Part shown: positions 1 to 5,483 of the stretch, piece after piece
Position numbering within the stretch: the stretch's first letter is position 1
How the letters are laid out: each line of letters begins with the position of its first letter
Origin: Nitrosotalea sp.
Lineage (GTDB): Archaea > Thermoproteota > Nitrososphaeria > Nitrososphaerales > Nitrosopumilaceae
Assembly (NCBI GenBank): GCA_031296345.1
Contig: JARLFW010000040.1
Span: 1 to 5,673 of the forward strand
DNA length: 5,673 nucleotides
Reading direction: 5' to 3'
Program-made: the position numbers and the translations under genes
Notes under the pieces: model-generated
Databases searched by the model: none
What the model saw: only the letters and a program-made list of their open reading frames with translations
What the model was told of the DNA's origin: nothing

Positions 1-594
1 TATTATCCAGTGTGAGTTTATACAACCAGTCTGGTGAGCCTTTGCTCCTGTTACAAATATTCCCTTGTCATTTTTTTCTACTATACGTAAAAATACATCA
101 GGATCTTCCTGCTCATGCGGCGCTTTACTTCTATCTCCTTTCGGATCAGTCATGGCACCACCTATGACAAAATTTTCTTTCTGAATCATTTTTATAAATT
201 CAATTAGTCGTTTATGATAATCAGTCTTGAATTTTTCATCAATTTCAAAAGTAACAGAATATAACGAATTTAATGCATCCATTCCCACACATCTTTGGAA
301 ACATGTTCCAGTAAGTTGTCCAAGTTTTCGCTGCATCTTATTTTGGTTTACTAGATCATCTGCACTTTCGGCAATATGCAAGAACCTGTTAACTTGCAAA
401 CCAGTGATAGAGGATTTTGCAGTTGCAACCTCGCTTTCTTTTTCTGCAAGATCATATGTCTCTGCTACTGCATTTATTGAAGGTCGAATCATTGGATGAT
501 CTACAGGCTCTTTGACAAGTTCACCAAAAAGGTAAACTTTCATGTTACGGCCTCTGAGACTTTGGATATACTCAGAAGCTGTCCTAATTGGCAT
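1..594 (-). CDS. abfD: 4-hydroxybutyryl-CoA dehydratase, N-terminal 198 residues (cut by left window edge)
   Basis: This enzyme converts 4-hydroxybutyryl-CoA to crotonyl-CoA using a [4Fe-4S] cluster and FAD. It is a diagnostic step of the 3-hydroxypropionate/4-hydroxybutyrate CO2-fixation cycle and acts in the cytoplasm. I translated the minus strand from the ATG at 594-592; the frame stays open to base 1, giving 198 of roughly 500 residues. From memory it aligns closely with the Clostridium aminobutyricum enzyme: YIQSLR, VDHPMIRPSIN (31-41), KMQRKLGQ, CFQRCVGMDA (98-107), GGAMTDPKGDR (145-155), DPDVFLRIVEK and GAKAHQTG (183-190). Cys98 and Cys102 match cluster ligands C99 and C103 of that enzyme; the His and second Cys pair lies beyond the edge. 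The upstream frame has no in-frame ATG before the preceding gene, so 594 is the natural start. It lies 56 nt downstream of the acyl-CoA ligase stop, on the same strand, and has its own TATA-like box. Confidence 0.95.
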   Translation of the reverse strand, partial: MPIRTASEYIQSLRGRNMKVYLFGELVKEPVDHPMIRPSINAVAETYDLAEKESEVATAKSSITGLQVNRFLHIAESADDLVNQNKMQRKLGQLTGTCFQRCVGMDALNSLYSVTFEIDEKFKTDYHKRLIEFIKMIQKENFVIGGAMTDPKGDRSKAPHEQEDPDVFLRIVEKNDKGIFVTGAKAHQTGCINSHWII

Positions 595-618
595 ATCTGT
601 TAATACACCCTTTACAAG

Positions 619-632
619 TAATATAAATATTA
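619..632 (-). promoter_or_regulatory. TATA-like promoter element for the dehydratase gene
   Basis: Read on the minus strand, the 56-nt gap between the ligase stop and the dehydratase ATG holds the archaeal-like box TTTATATT (627-620), inside a 14-bp AT-only palindrome (TAATAT, AA, ATATTA on the plus strand). The box ends 25 nt before the ATG, so transcription would begin within a few bases of the start codon, giving a leaderless or nearly leaderless mRNA. No convincing Shine-Dalgarno sequence is present; GGTG about 11 nt upstream is a weak candidate. The dehydratase could therefore be expressed separately from the ligase. This is inferred from sequence and spacing only. Confidence 0.5.
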
Positions 633-650
633 TAACAAAATTGTGAGTCT

Positions 651-2756
651 TTAAGCAAGTCCAATTCTTACATCAACTACTTTGCAGCCCTTGCCCTTTT
701 CAAATACAAGAACTGGATTCATATCAAGTTCCTTGATTTCTTGGAAATCAGTCACTAGCTGAGAAATTCGTTGGATACAGTCTGAAAGTTTTTTGATATC
801 CGATGGTTTTTCTCCTCTTACACCTTGTAACAGCTTGTTTGTCTTAATTGATAAAATCATTTCATCTGCCTCTGAATCTGTAACAGGGGCAACTCGAAAT
901 GTTACATCTTTTAGTACTTCAACATAAATTCCTCCCATACCAAACATAACTACAGATCCAAACCCTGGTTCTTGCTTAGAGCCTACAATAGTCTCCTTTC
1001 CACCCTTTACCATCTCTTGGACCAATACACCCTTGATGATTGCTTTCTTGTCGTATTTCTTTGCGTTTTTTATTATTTCTTTAAAGGCTTTTTTGACTTC
1101 CTGCGGGGTTTTCAATCCCACTTTAACTCCACCTGCATCAGACTTGTGAATAATTTGTGGAGAAGCTATTTTCATAACTACCGGATAACCAATTTTTTTT
1201 GCTGCAACTGTTGCTTCACGTTCTTTTGTAGCAAGAATGCTTTTTGGAACTGGAAAACCGTAGGCCTTCAAAACTTCTTGTCCTTCTTCTTCTAATAGAT
1301 TTTTTCTTCCCTCAGATTTTACCTTGGCAAATATTTGTTCTACTTTTTTCTTATTTACCTTGAACTGCTGTATCTTCCCTTCAGATGTTTGTGACCATTG
1401 TGAAAATCTCAGCATTGCCTTGAGTGCCTTTATTGCTTTTTCTGCATAATCATAATACGGGATTCCACCTTCTGCAAGAATTTCTTTATTTTTTATTCCC
1501 TCGTCAAGACCCATTAGACTTGCAAGAATTGTTTTGTTGTTTTTCTTTGATGCAGCAACAATCACTTCTGCAAGTTTGTTATAGTCAAGTGTTGCAGATG
1601 GTGTACACATTGCTATAACTGAACCAACATTTGGATGAGCAAGTACAAGATTTAGCACATGATCAAATCTGTTAAAATCAGCATCTCCTACAATATCTAC
1701 AGGATTTCTTGAAGTTCCCCACGTAGGAATAACTGCATTAATCTGTGGTCGTATCTCCTCGATATTTGCCATCTTAATTCCCATCTTTGAGCAAGCATCA
1801 GTAGAAATTATCGCAGGTCCTCCTGCATTTGACACTATAACCAGATCTCCCTTTAGCGGTAATGGTTGTTTTGAGAAAGCTACTGCATAATCAAATAATT
1901 CTTCCATTGTGTCAACCCTAATTGCACCAGATTGTGTTAGTAATGCATCATAGATTTCATCTGAACCCATTAGTGCACCTGTATGAGACATGGCAGCTTT
2001 TGCACCCTCTGGACTTCGGCCTGATTTTAAAACCAGTACTGGTTTTTTTATTTGGTTCAATCTAGTAATTTGCTTGCATATTTTCAAAAATTCTTTTCCA
2101 TTACTTATGTCCTCAAGATACATGACAATGACTTTTGTATGATCATGCTCGGCAAGCATTTTTAGAATGTCAACTTCATTGAGGTCGACTTTATTTCCCA
2201 TGCTAATTACAGAGGAGAATCCTATTCCTTGGGCGCTTGCATCTTCGACAAGTGCTGCACATATTGCACCGCTCTGTGATACCAGTGCAATTCCGCCAGA
2301 TTTTGGAGTAACTTTGAGAAAAGTGGAATTCATCATTGTCTGTGGTGCAAGATTCATCACACCAAGACAGTTAGGTCCTATAATTCTTATATTGTATTGC
2401 TTTGCAATTTCTCCAACTCTTCTTTCAAGTTTTGCTCCCTCTTCATTTACTTCTTTGAATCCAGCTGTTATGACAATTGCTCCCTTGATTCCTTTTTTTC
2501 CACATTCTTCAAGCACTTCTGGAACTATGTCATTTTTTGTAACTATAACTGCAAGATCGATTTCTTCTGGTACATCTAAAACACTTTTGTATGCTTTTTT
2601 ATCAAATACAGTTTCTCTTGTTGGACTAATTGGAAGAATCTTTCCGGTATACCCTTTCAATATATTGGATGTAATTGCGCGTCCTACACTTCCTTCTTTA
2701 TCTGAAGCTCCGATTATAGCAATAGATTTTGGAGATAGAAAAATGGACTCGCTCAT
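651..2756 (-). CDS. 4-hydroxybutyrate-CoA ligase (ADP-forming), NDP-forming acyl-CoA synthetase family
   Basis: This protein of 701 residues is a fused alpha-beta acyl-CoA synthetase that makes an acyl-CoA from acid, CoA and ATP, releasing ADP and phosphate. Domains in order: a Rossmann CoA-binding domain (about 8-135, with IAIIGASDKEGSVGR and IIGPNCLGVMN), a succinyl-CoA-ligase-like domain (about 150-290) with the phospho-histidine motif SHTGAL (His258), a second flavodoxin-like ligase domain (about 300-450), and a C-terminal ATP-grasp domain (about 485-701) with IIHKSDAGGV (His537), a glycine-rich FGMGG segment and ELDMNPV (676-682), which carries likely Mg-ATP ligands. No key residue is visibly missing. 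The family includes 3-hydroxypropionate and acetate ligases, but the adjacent 4-hydroxybutyryl-CoA dehydratase, the same pairing I recall as Nmar_0206/Nmar_0207 in Nitrosopumilus maritimus, argues for 4-hydroxybutyrate. The start at 2756 follows a well-placed TATA-like box. The family is near certain and the substrate likely. Confidence 0.9.
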   Translation of the reverse strand: MSESIFLSPKSIAIIGASDKEGSVGRAITSNILKGYTGKILPISPTRETVFDKKAYKSVLDVPEEIDLAVIVTKNDIVPEVLEECGKKGIKGAIVITAGFKEVNEEGAKLERRVGEIAKQYNIRIIGPNCLGVMNLAPQTMMNSTFLKVTPKSGGIALVSQSGAICAALVEDASAQGIGFSSVISMGNKVDLNEVDILKMLAEHDHTKVIVMYLEDISNGKEFLKICKQITRLNQIKKPVLVLKSGRSPEGAKAAMSHTGALMGSDEIYDALLTQSGAIRVDTMEELFDYAVAFSKQPLPLKGDLVIVSNAGGPAIISTDACSKMGIKMANIEEIRPQINAVIPTWGTSRNPVDIVGDADFNRFDHVLNLVLAHPNVGSVIAMCTPSATLDYNKLAEVIVAASKKNNKTILASLMGLDEGIKNKEILAEGGIPYYDYAEKAIKALKAMLRFSQWSQTSEGKIQQFKVNKKKVEQIFAKVKSEGRKNLLEEEGQEVLKAYGFPVPKSILATKEREATVAAKKIGYPVVMKIASPQIIHKSDAGGVKVGLKTPQEVKKAFKEIIKNAKKYDKKAIIKGVLVQEMVKGGKETIVGSKQEPGFGSVVMFGMGGIYVEVLKDVTFRVAPVTDSEADEMILSIKTNKLLQGVRGEKPSDIKKLSDCIQRISQLVTDFQEIKELDMNPVLVFEKGKGCKVVDVRIGLA

Positions 2757-2772
2757 TTAATGAGATGGACTC
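2743..2772. promoter_or_regulatory. Palindrome flanked by direct repeats over the ligase start codon (candidate operator)
   Basis: The plus strand shows ATGGACTC at 2743-2750, the 13-bp perfect palindrome CTCATTTAATGAG at 2752-2764, and ATGGACTC again at 2765-2772. The two direct repeats are 22 bp apart, about two helical turns, and the palindrome centre (2758) falls next to the ligase start codon (2754-2756) and the expected transcription start near 2760. A dimeric repressor here would block initiation. In the mRNA the same bases could pair as CUCAU/AUGAG around the AUG. The repeats are seen directly; the regulatory role is inferred. Confidence 0.4.
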
Positions 2773-2783
2773 CGACGGATTTG

Positions 2784-2791
2784 TATAATAA
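2784..2791 (-). promoter_or_regulatory. TATA-like promoter element for the acyl-CoA ligase gene
   Basis: Read on the minus strand, TTATTATA lies with 27 nt between it and the ATG at 2756, which fits an archaeal TATA box driving a leaderless or near-leaderless transcript. A GGAG at 2773-2770 is 13 nt from the ATG, too far for a typical Shine-Dalgarno, and would probably lie upstream of the transcript. The 71-nt gap after the RNase H stop and this box suggest that the ligase has its own promoter, though readthrough from the upstream genes is possible. Confidence 0.45.
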
Positions 2792-2827
2792 GTTTATCCA
2801 AGAGAATTGATCTCAATAGATTGGTAC

Positions 2828-3184
2828 TTAGCTGCCAAGCATTTTTCCAGCTATATTTTCATTTCGTGGAATCCATTTTATCTTTAAATTTGCAAACTTG
2901 GGTATCAATTCCCATGCTTCCCGGGCAAGACTTCTCAACTGCTCATTGTTTATAGCATATTCATGGTTTAATTGTGAAACCGTATTTTTAGAGTCGCTAT
3001 AAATTATAACTTCATCTTGTACAATAGAGAATTTTTTTAGAACCGAAATTATAGCCATGTACTCGGCTTGATTATTGGTTATGTTATCTTCTTTTTTATA
3101 AAATGATTCCCCTGTCTCTTTTACAAAGAATCCAAAGCCAGAGTTAGTGCCTCCCGAGCCGTCAACAAATATGCTAAGAGCCAT
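2828..3184 (-). CDS. Short RNase HI-like protein with an altered fourth active-site position
   Basis: This is a 118-residue RNase H fold protein, expected to cut RNA in RNA-DNA hybrids in the cytoplasm. It has the three core acidic positions: Asp8 in FVDGSGG, Glu41 in NNQAEYMAI and Asp64 in IYSDSKNTV. The C-terminal motif, normally R-x-x-N-x-x-A-D in the family, reads RNENIAGKMLGS, so Gly113 stands where the fourth acidic residue would be, and the protein stops five residues later. It is shorter than typical RNase HI (about 150 residues). The loss may reduce activity or be a lineage trait; in E. coli the equivalent Asp134 is the most replaceable of the four. The ATG at 3184 overlaps the end of the upstream membrane-protein gene by 11 nt, and GAGG (3198-3195) lies 10 nt before it, so translation is probably coupled. 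The fold call is firm; present activity is uncertain. Confidence 0.85.
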   Translation of the reverse strand: MALSIFVDGSGGTNSGFGFFVKETGESFYKKEDNITNNQAEYMAIISVLKKFSIVQDEVIIYSDSKNTVSQLNHEYAINNEQLRSLAREAWELIPKFANLKIKWIPRNENIAGKMLGS

Positions 3185-3626
3185 CTTTGTATAGCCTCAT
3201 GTATTTCACACTCAGATTTACAGTTATCATGTAGATTACAGTCGATATAGATTGTGACATAAGTGACGCAATATATGGCTGATAAGAATTTGTGAGTAGA
3301 TAGTATTGAAGAGACCACCTGCAGATTGTATAAACTACTTCACCTATTCCAAGAGAAGATATTACTTTTATCAGATCTCGTCTAAGACCTGTCTTGTCTA
3401 CCTCACCAGATTTGAGAAGATATTTGTTTTTGTTATCAAAATAAAATAGAGTACCAAAAGTAGAGAAATATACGATATAATCAACACCTAAAGTGATAGT
3501 AGCGTTAACATAATTTTGTTGATTTGAAAACATTTGTGCAACAATTGCAGAAACTACAATTGATGCCAAGAATCCTAGAAGAATATTCTTGTTAAGTTTT
3601 AGATATTCTTTGTACTGCTCCTTCAT
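3174..3626 (-). CDS. Four-helix integral membrane protein of unknown function
   Basis: I do not recognise this 150-residue protein with certainty. It shows four hydrophobic segments, roughly residues 15-33, 43-63, 87-111 and 119-142. A charged cytoplasmic-type N-terminus (MKEQYKEYLKLNKN) precedes them, a basic/acidic loop (64-84, DNKNKYLLKSGEVDKTGLRR) lies between helices 2 and 3, and the protein has a short charged tail. Arg103 and Glu96 lie within or beside helix 3. The four-helix layout and size loosely resemble GtrA-type proteins, but I see no decisive motif and do not assign that family. It starts 35 nt after the upstream three-helix membrane gene and its last codons overlap the RNase H start, so it is very likely in the same operon. 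A weak TATA-like ATTTATTT (3656-3649) precedes it by 22 nt, so an internal promoter is possible. No signal peptide cleavage site is evident. Confidence 0.8.
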   Translation of the reverse strand: MKEQYKEYLKLNKNILLGFLASIVVSAIVAQMFSNQQNYVNATITLGVDYIVYFSTFGTLFYFDNKNKYLLKSGEVDKTGLRRDLIKVISSLGIGEVVYTICRWSLQYYLLTNSYQPYIASLMSQSISTVIYMITVNLSVKYMRLYKDGS

Positions 3627-3661
3627 AGAAAGATTTTGTTTCTCTTACAAATAAATCAAAT

Positions 3662-3946
3662 CTATTGCAGAGTTATTCTCAAAAATATTAGAATACCTGC
3701 AAGTTCTGCTACGTGTACTGCTAACAAGTATGGTAATAGTGCAGCTGCATATAGCTCCATCATTGAAAAGTATGCATAGACTCCAATCACATTATGTAAA
3801 AACAATAGACCTGCAAAAAATATCATCCCCAAGGGCAATTGCGCTTTGGTTCTTGAATACATCTTGGCAAAAACTCCGATTAACACTCCAAGTGCTATCA
3901 TGTTAGCTCCAGATACGATTGTACTTGCAGTCATTATTGGTTCCAT
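3662..3946 (-). CDS. Three-helix small membrane protein paired with a winged-helix regulator
   Basis: This 94-residue protein is mostly membrane: helices at about 9-29, 38-58 and 67-91, separated by a short basic loop (KMYSRTKAQ, 28-36) and a short acidic turn (MMEL, 62-65). His51, His78 and Glu81 sit in or near helices 2 and 3, which is unusual for purely structural helices. It lies 25 nt downstream of the winged-helix gene. A small three-helix protein next to a winged-helix regulator recurs in archaea (the DUF7521-like arrangement in haloarchaea comes to mind), so it may sense a signal or hold the regulator at the membrane; that is inference. The start is ambiguous: ATG at 3946 or at Met5 (3934). 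GAGG at 3964-3961 is 14 nt before the first ATG, and a 9-codon out-of-frame reading frame from 3960 ends in TAATG overlapping Met5. Confidence 0.75.
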   Translation of the reverse strand: MEPIMTASTIVSGANMIALGVLIGVFAKMYSRTKAQLPLGMIFFAGLLFLHNVIGVYAYFSMMELYAAALLPYLLAVHVAELAGILIFLRITLQ

Positions 3947-3971
3947 TTGAAAATATTCATCCTCACTTTGC

Positions 3972-4274
3972 TTATGTACTTTTTTCCAATTTGCTTACAA
4001 TTTCATCAAAGACTTCTAAATTCACCTCAAGAAATGTAGATATGAAAAATGTTGCACCATATTTGTCGCCTACTCGAGTTATCAAATTGTTCTTTTCAAG
4101 AACTCCTACATGATGCTGTATTGCTTTATAGTCAAGATTCATCTCTTTGGCAAGTTGATTTGCATTAAGCGGTTTATTACGAATATGAGAAATAAAACGA
4201 ATTCTGTTTAATCCGCCTCTTGAGCCCATAAATACAAACCAGAGTAAACGTTTAGCATATGGATCTGTAGGCAT
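3972..4274 (-). CDS. ArsR-like winged helix-turn-helix transcriptional regulator
   Basis: This 100-residue DNA-binding protein has the archaeal arrangement LLWFVFMGSRGG (10-21), a first helix NRIRFISHIR (23-32), and a helix-turn-helix at about 37-61 (LNANQLAKEMNLDYKAIQHHVGVLEKN) whose recognition helix contains DYKAIQHHV. A beta-wing follows (LITRVGDKYGATFFIST, 64-80), and a C-terminal helix (about 84-98) is probably the dimer interface. It has no cysteine, so metal sensing of the classical ArsR type is unlikely. The LLW...G(S/T)RGG segment belongs to this archaeal family, which supports the ATG at 4274 over Met16. It is the first gene of a compact leftward group and is divergent from the radical SAM gene, so it may control both promoters. 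The family is clear; ligand and targets are unknown. Confidence 0.88.
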   Translation of the reverse strand: MPTDPYAKRLLWFVFMGSRGGLNRIRFISHIRNKPLNANQLAKEMNLDYKAIQHHVGVLEKNNLITRVGDKYGATFFISTFLEVNLEVFDEIVSKLEKST

Positions 4275-4289
4275 GTATGTTCGTGTATC

Positions 4290-4378
4290 ATCAGTTAATT
4301 AATAGATCTTTATAGGATTAGAGCCTTGATGCATGTAAAATCTGAAAAATTATTTTCAACATACACCGAATAACTGAT
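4290..4378. promoter_or_regulatory. Divergent promoter region with inverted repeat ATCAGTTA / TAACTGAT
   Basis: The 122-nt gap between the regulator ATG (4274) and the radical SAM ATG (4397) holds ATCAGTTA at 4290-4297 and its exact inverted copy TAACTGAT at 4371-4378, placed 15 nt and 18 nt from the two starts. Minus-strand TATAAAG (4314-4308) is a plausible TATA box for the regulator; AAAATTATTTT (4346-4356) is a weaker one for the radical SAM gene. With these boxes, both repeat copies would lie at or near the transcription starts, a common place for repressor sites. An ATGCAT palindrome (4329-4334) is near the centre. The repeats are seen directly; operator function is inferred. Confidence 0.4.
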
Positions 4379-4396
4379 AAGATAGATCGAGTCTAG

Positions 4397-5284
4397 ATGA
4401 AGTCGATGTTAGACTATGATTATCCTCTTTACAGGCCTCCGTCTGAAGCAAAGTCATTAATTTTTCAGGTTACACTGGGTTGTTCATTTAACAAATGTTC
4501 ATACTGTAACATGTATCGCTCAAAGGAATACTCTGAAAGACCTTGGGAAGAGATTAAAATGGAAATAGATCTTGCTGCAAAACATATGCCTAACAGTGAT
4601 AGAATATTTCTTGCAGATGGTGACGCACTTAACTTGTCAACTGAAAGGATGCTTCAGATTCTAAATTATCTACGTGAAAAATTTCCAAATTTTGAACGAA
4701 TCTCATGTTATGCCATGCCACAAAACATTCTGAAAAAATCTCCCGAGGATCTCAAAAAGCTGTATGATGCGGGACTGACAATGTTTTACATTGGAATAGA
4801 GAGTGGTTCAGATATAATTCTCAAAAAAGTTACCAAGGGAGCCACAGGTCAGACAATCATAAAGGCTTGTCAAAAGGCAAAAGACGCCGGATATACAATA
4901 TCATGCATGATCATTTTAGGTCTAGGTGGAAAGACCTACTCAAAACAGCATATAGAAGAGACTGCCAAAGTTTTGAGTGCATCAGCCCCTCATTATGTTG
5001 GAACACTTACTTTGCATTTGGAAGATGGCATACGCGATGAATTTCTGACAAAATTCAAGGAACCATTTTTACCAATTGATGATTCTGAGGCTCTAGATGA
5101 ATTAGAACTGCTAATATCAAAAATGGAACCCAGTACTGAAGTTGTCTTTCGCGCAAACCATGGTTCAAATGCTTATCCAATAGGTGGAACTTTCCCACAG
5201 GATAAACAGTCCATGCTTCAGAAAATTTCTCATCTAAGAGCACACCCAGAATTATGCAGACCAGTAGGTCTTAGAGGATTTTAA
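4397..5284 (+). CDS. Radical SAM protein with CX4CX2C cluster motif, substrate unknown
   Basis: This 295-residue protein is expected to bind a [4Fe-4S] cluster and S-adenosylmethionine and generate a 5'-deoxyadenosyl radical. An N-terminal RPPSEAKSLIFQVTLGC segment (13-29) leads into the cysteine motif C29-SFNK-C34-SY-C37, then NMYRSKEY. The first two cysteines are four residues apart instead of three. Further radical SAM signatures are FLADGDALNLS (71-81), YAMPQN (105-110), FYIGIESGSD (130-139) and CMIILGLGG (170-178). The C-terminal part has FRANHGSNAYPIGGTFPQDK (251-270), and similar segments occur in bacterial HemN/YgiQ-like radical SAM proteins of unknown role, from memory. Only one further cysteine lies in the C-terminal half after Cys170 (Cys287), so an extra SPASM-type cluster is unlikely. 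ATG 4397 or Met4 (4406) could be the start; no Shine-Dalgarno decides. The superfamily is firm; the reaction is unknown. Confidence 0.9.
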   Translation: MKSMLDYDYPLYRPPSEAKSLIFQVTLGCSFNKCSYCNMYRSKEYSERPWEEIKMEIDLAAKHMPNSDRIFLADGDALNLSTERMLQILNYLREKFPNFERISCYAMPQNILKKSPEDLKKLYDAGLTMFYIGIESGSDIILKKVTKGATGQTIIKACQKAKDAGYTISCMIILGLGGKTYSKQHIEETAKVLSASAPHYVGTLTLHLEDGIRDEFLTKFKEPFLPIDDSEALDELELLISKMEPSTEVVFRANHGSNAYPIGGTFPQDKQSMLQKISHLRAHPELCRPVGLRGF

Positions 5285-5346
5285 GTGGGTCCACAGGGGT
5301 CCACTAACTGCAGCGTCTGAAACCCCTGAATTTTTCTCATTTTTCA
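5284..5346 (+). terminator. Overlapping alternative hairpins and T-rich tract at the end of the radical SAM gene
   Basis: The last base of the stop codon opens a hairpin: arm AGTGGGTCC (5284-5292), loop ACAG, arm GGGGTCCACT (last nine bases, 5297-5305), nine pairs including two G-U. A second inverted repeat, CAGGGGT (5294-5300) with ACCCCTG (5322-5328), shares bases with the first, so both cannot form at once. The second leads straight into AATTTTTCTCATTTTTC (5329-5345), a T-rich tract typical of archaeal termination sites. GGGTCCAC also occurs as a direct repeat (5287-5294 and 5297-5304). Termination of the radical SAM transcript is the simplest reading. Confidence 0.55.
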
Positions 5347-5427
5347 TGGTTTCATCATTCATGTTAGTTATGATACTGGACCATATTGTTAAATTTTTGG
5401 TTTCATTTTATTCAACATACTATAAAC

Positions 5428-5459
5428 AATTACAACCCAGCTAAAAGGTGGTTATAATT
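5428..5459. terminator. 10-bp hairpin between the convergent genes, possible bidirectional terminator
   Basis: AATTACAACC (5428-5437) and GGTTATAATT (5450-5459) form an inverted repeat with a 12-nt loop. As minus-strand RNA all ten positions pair, one as G-U; as plus-strand RNA one C-A mismatch remains. On the plus strand the second arm runs into a TTTTT run (5458-5462). Its place between two convergent reading frames suits a terminator serving either direction. The rest of the roughly 200-nt gap (5285-5483) shows no convincing gene. Confidence 0.35.
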
Positions 5460-5483
5460 TTTCAATGATTTAATTTTGTTAAT

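Noticed and set aside
227..499. Plus-strand 90-codon frame opposite the dehydratase
   Set aside because: It lies antisense to the conserved dehydratase N-terminus, including the CxxxC cluster motif, and has no family features.
972..1295. Plus-strand 107-codon frame rich in Phe and Cys
   Set aside because: It is antisense to the ATP-grasp domain; the Phe/Cys-rich composition reflects the complement of Lys/Glu- and Ala-rich codons.
2167..2760. Long plus-strand open frame of 197 codons opposite the ligase N-terminal half
   Set aside because: It is fully antisense to well-conserved CoA-binding and ligase domains, and its serine/proline-rich peptide has no recognisable motif; it mirrors the codon bias of the real gene.
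3121..3318. Minus-strand 65-codon frame across the membrane-protein/RNase H overlap
   Set aside because: It is out of frame with both recognised genes, has no homology signal, and both neighbouring frames are clearly coding.
5334..5363. Clustered TCAT tetranucleotides after the radical SAM gene, considered as a repeat array
   Set aside because: Copies are irregularly spaced and few; a T-rich terminator tract explains them.
5361..5444. Plus-strand 27-codon frame MLVMILDHIVKFLVSF... in the convergent gap
   Set aside because: It has no ribosome-binding or promoter signal, ends inside the intergenic hairpin loop, and is easily explained by AT-rich sequence.
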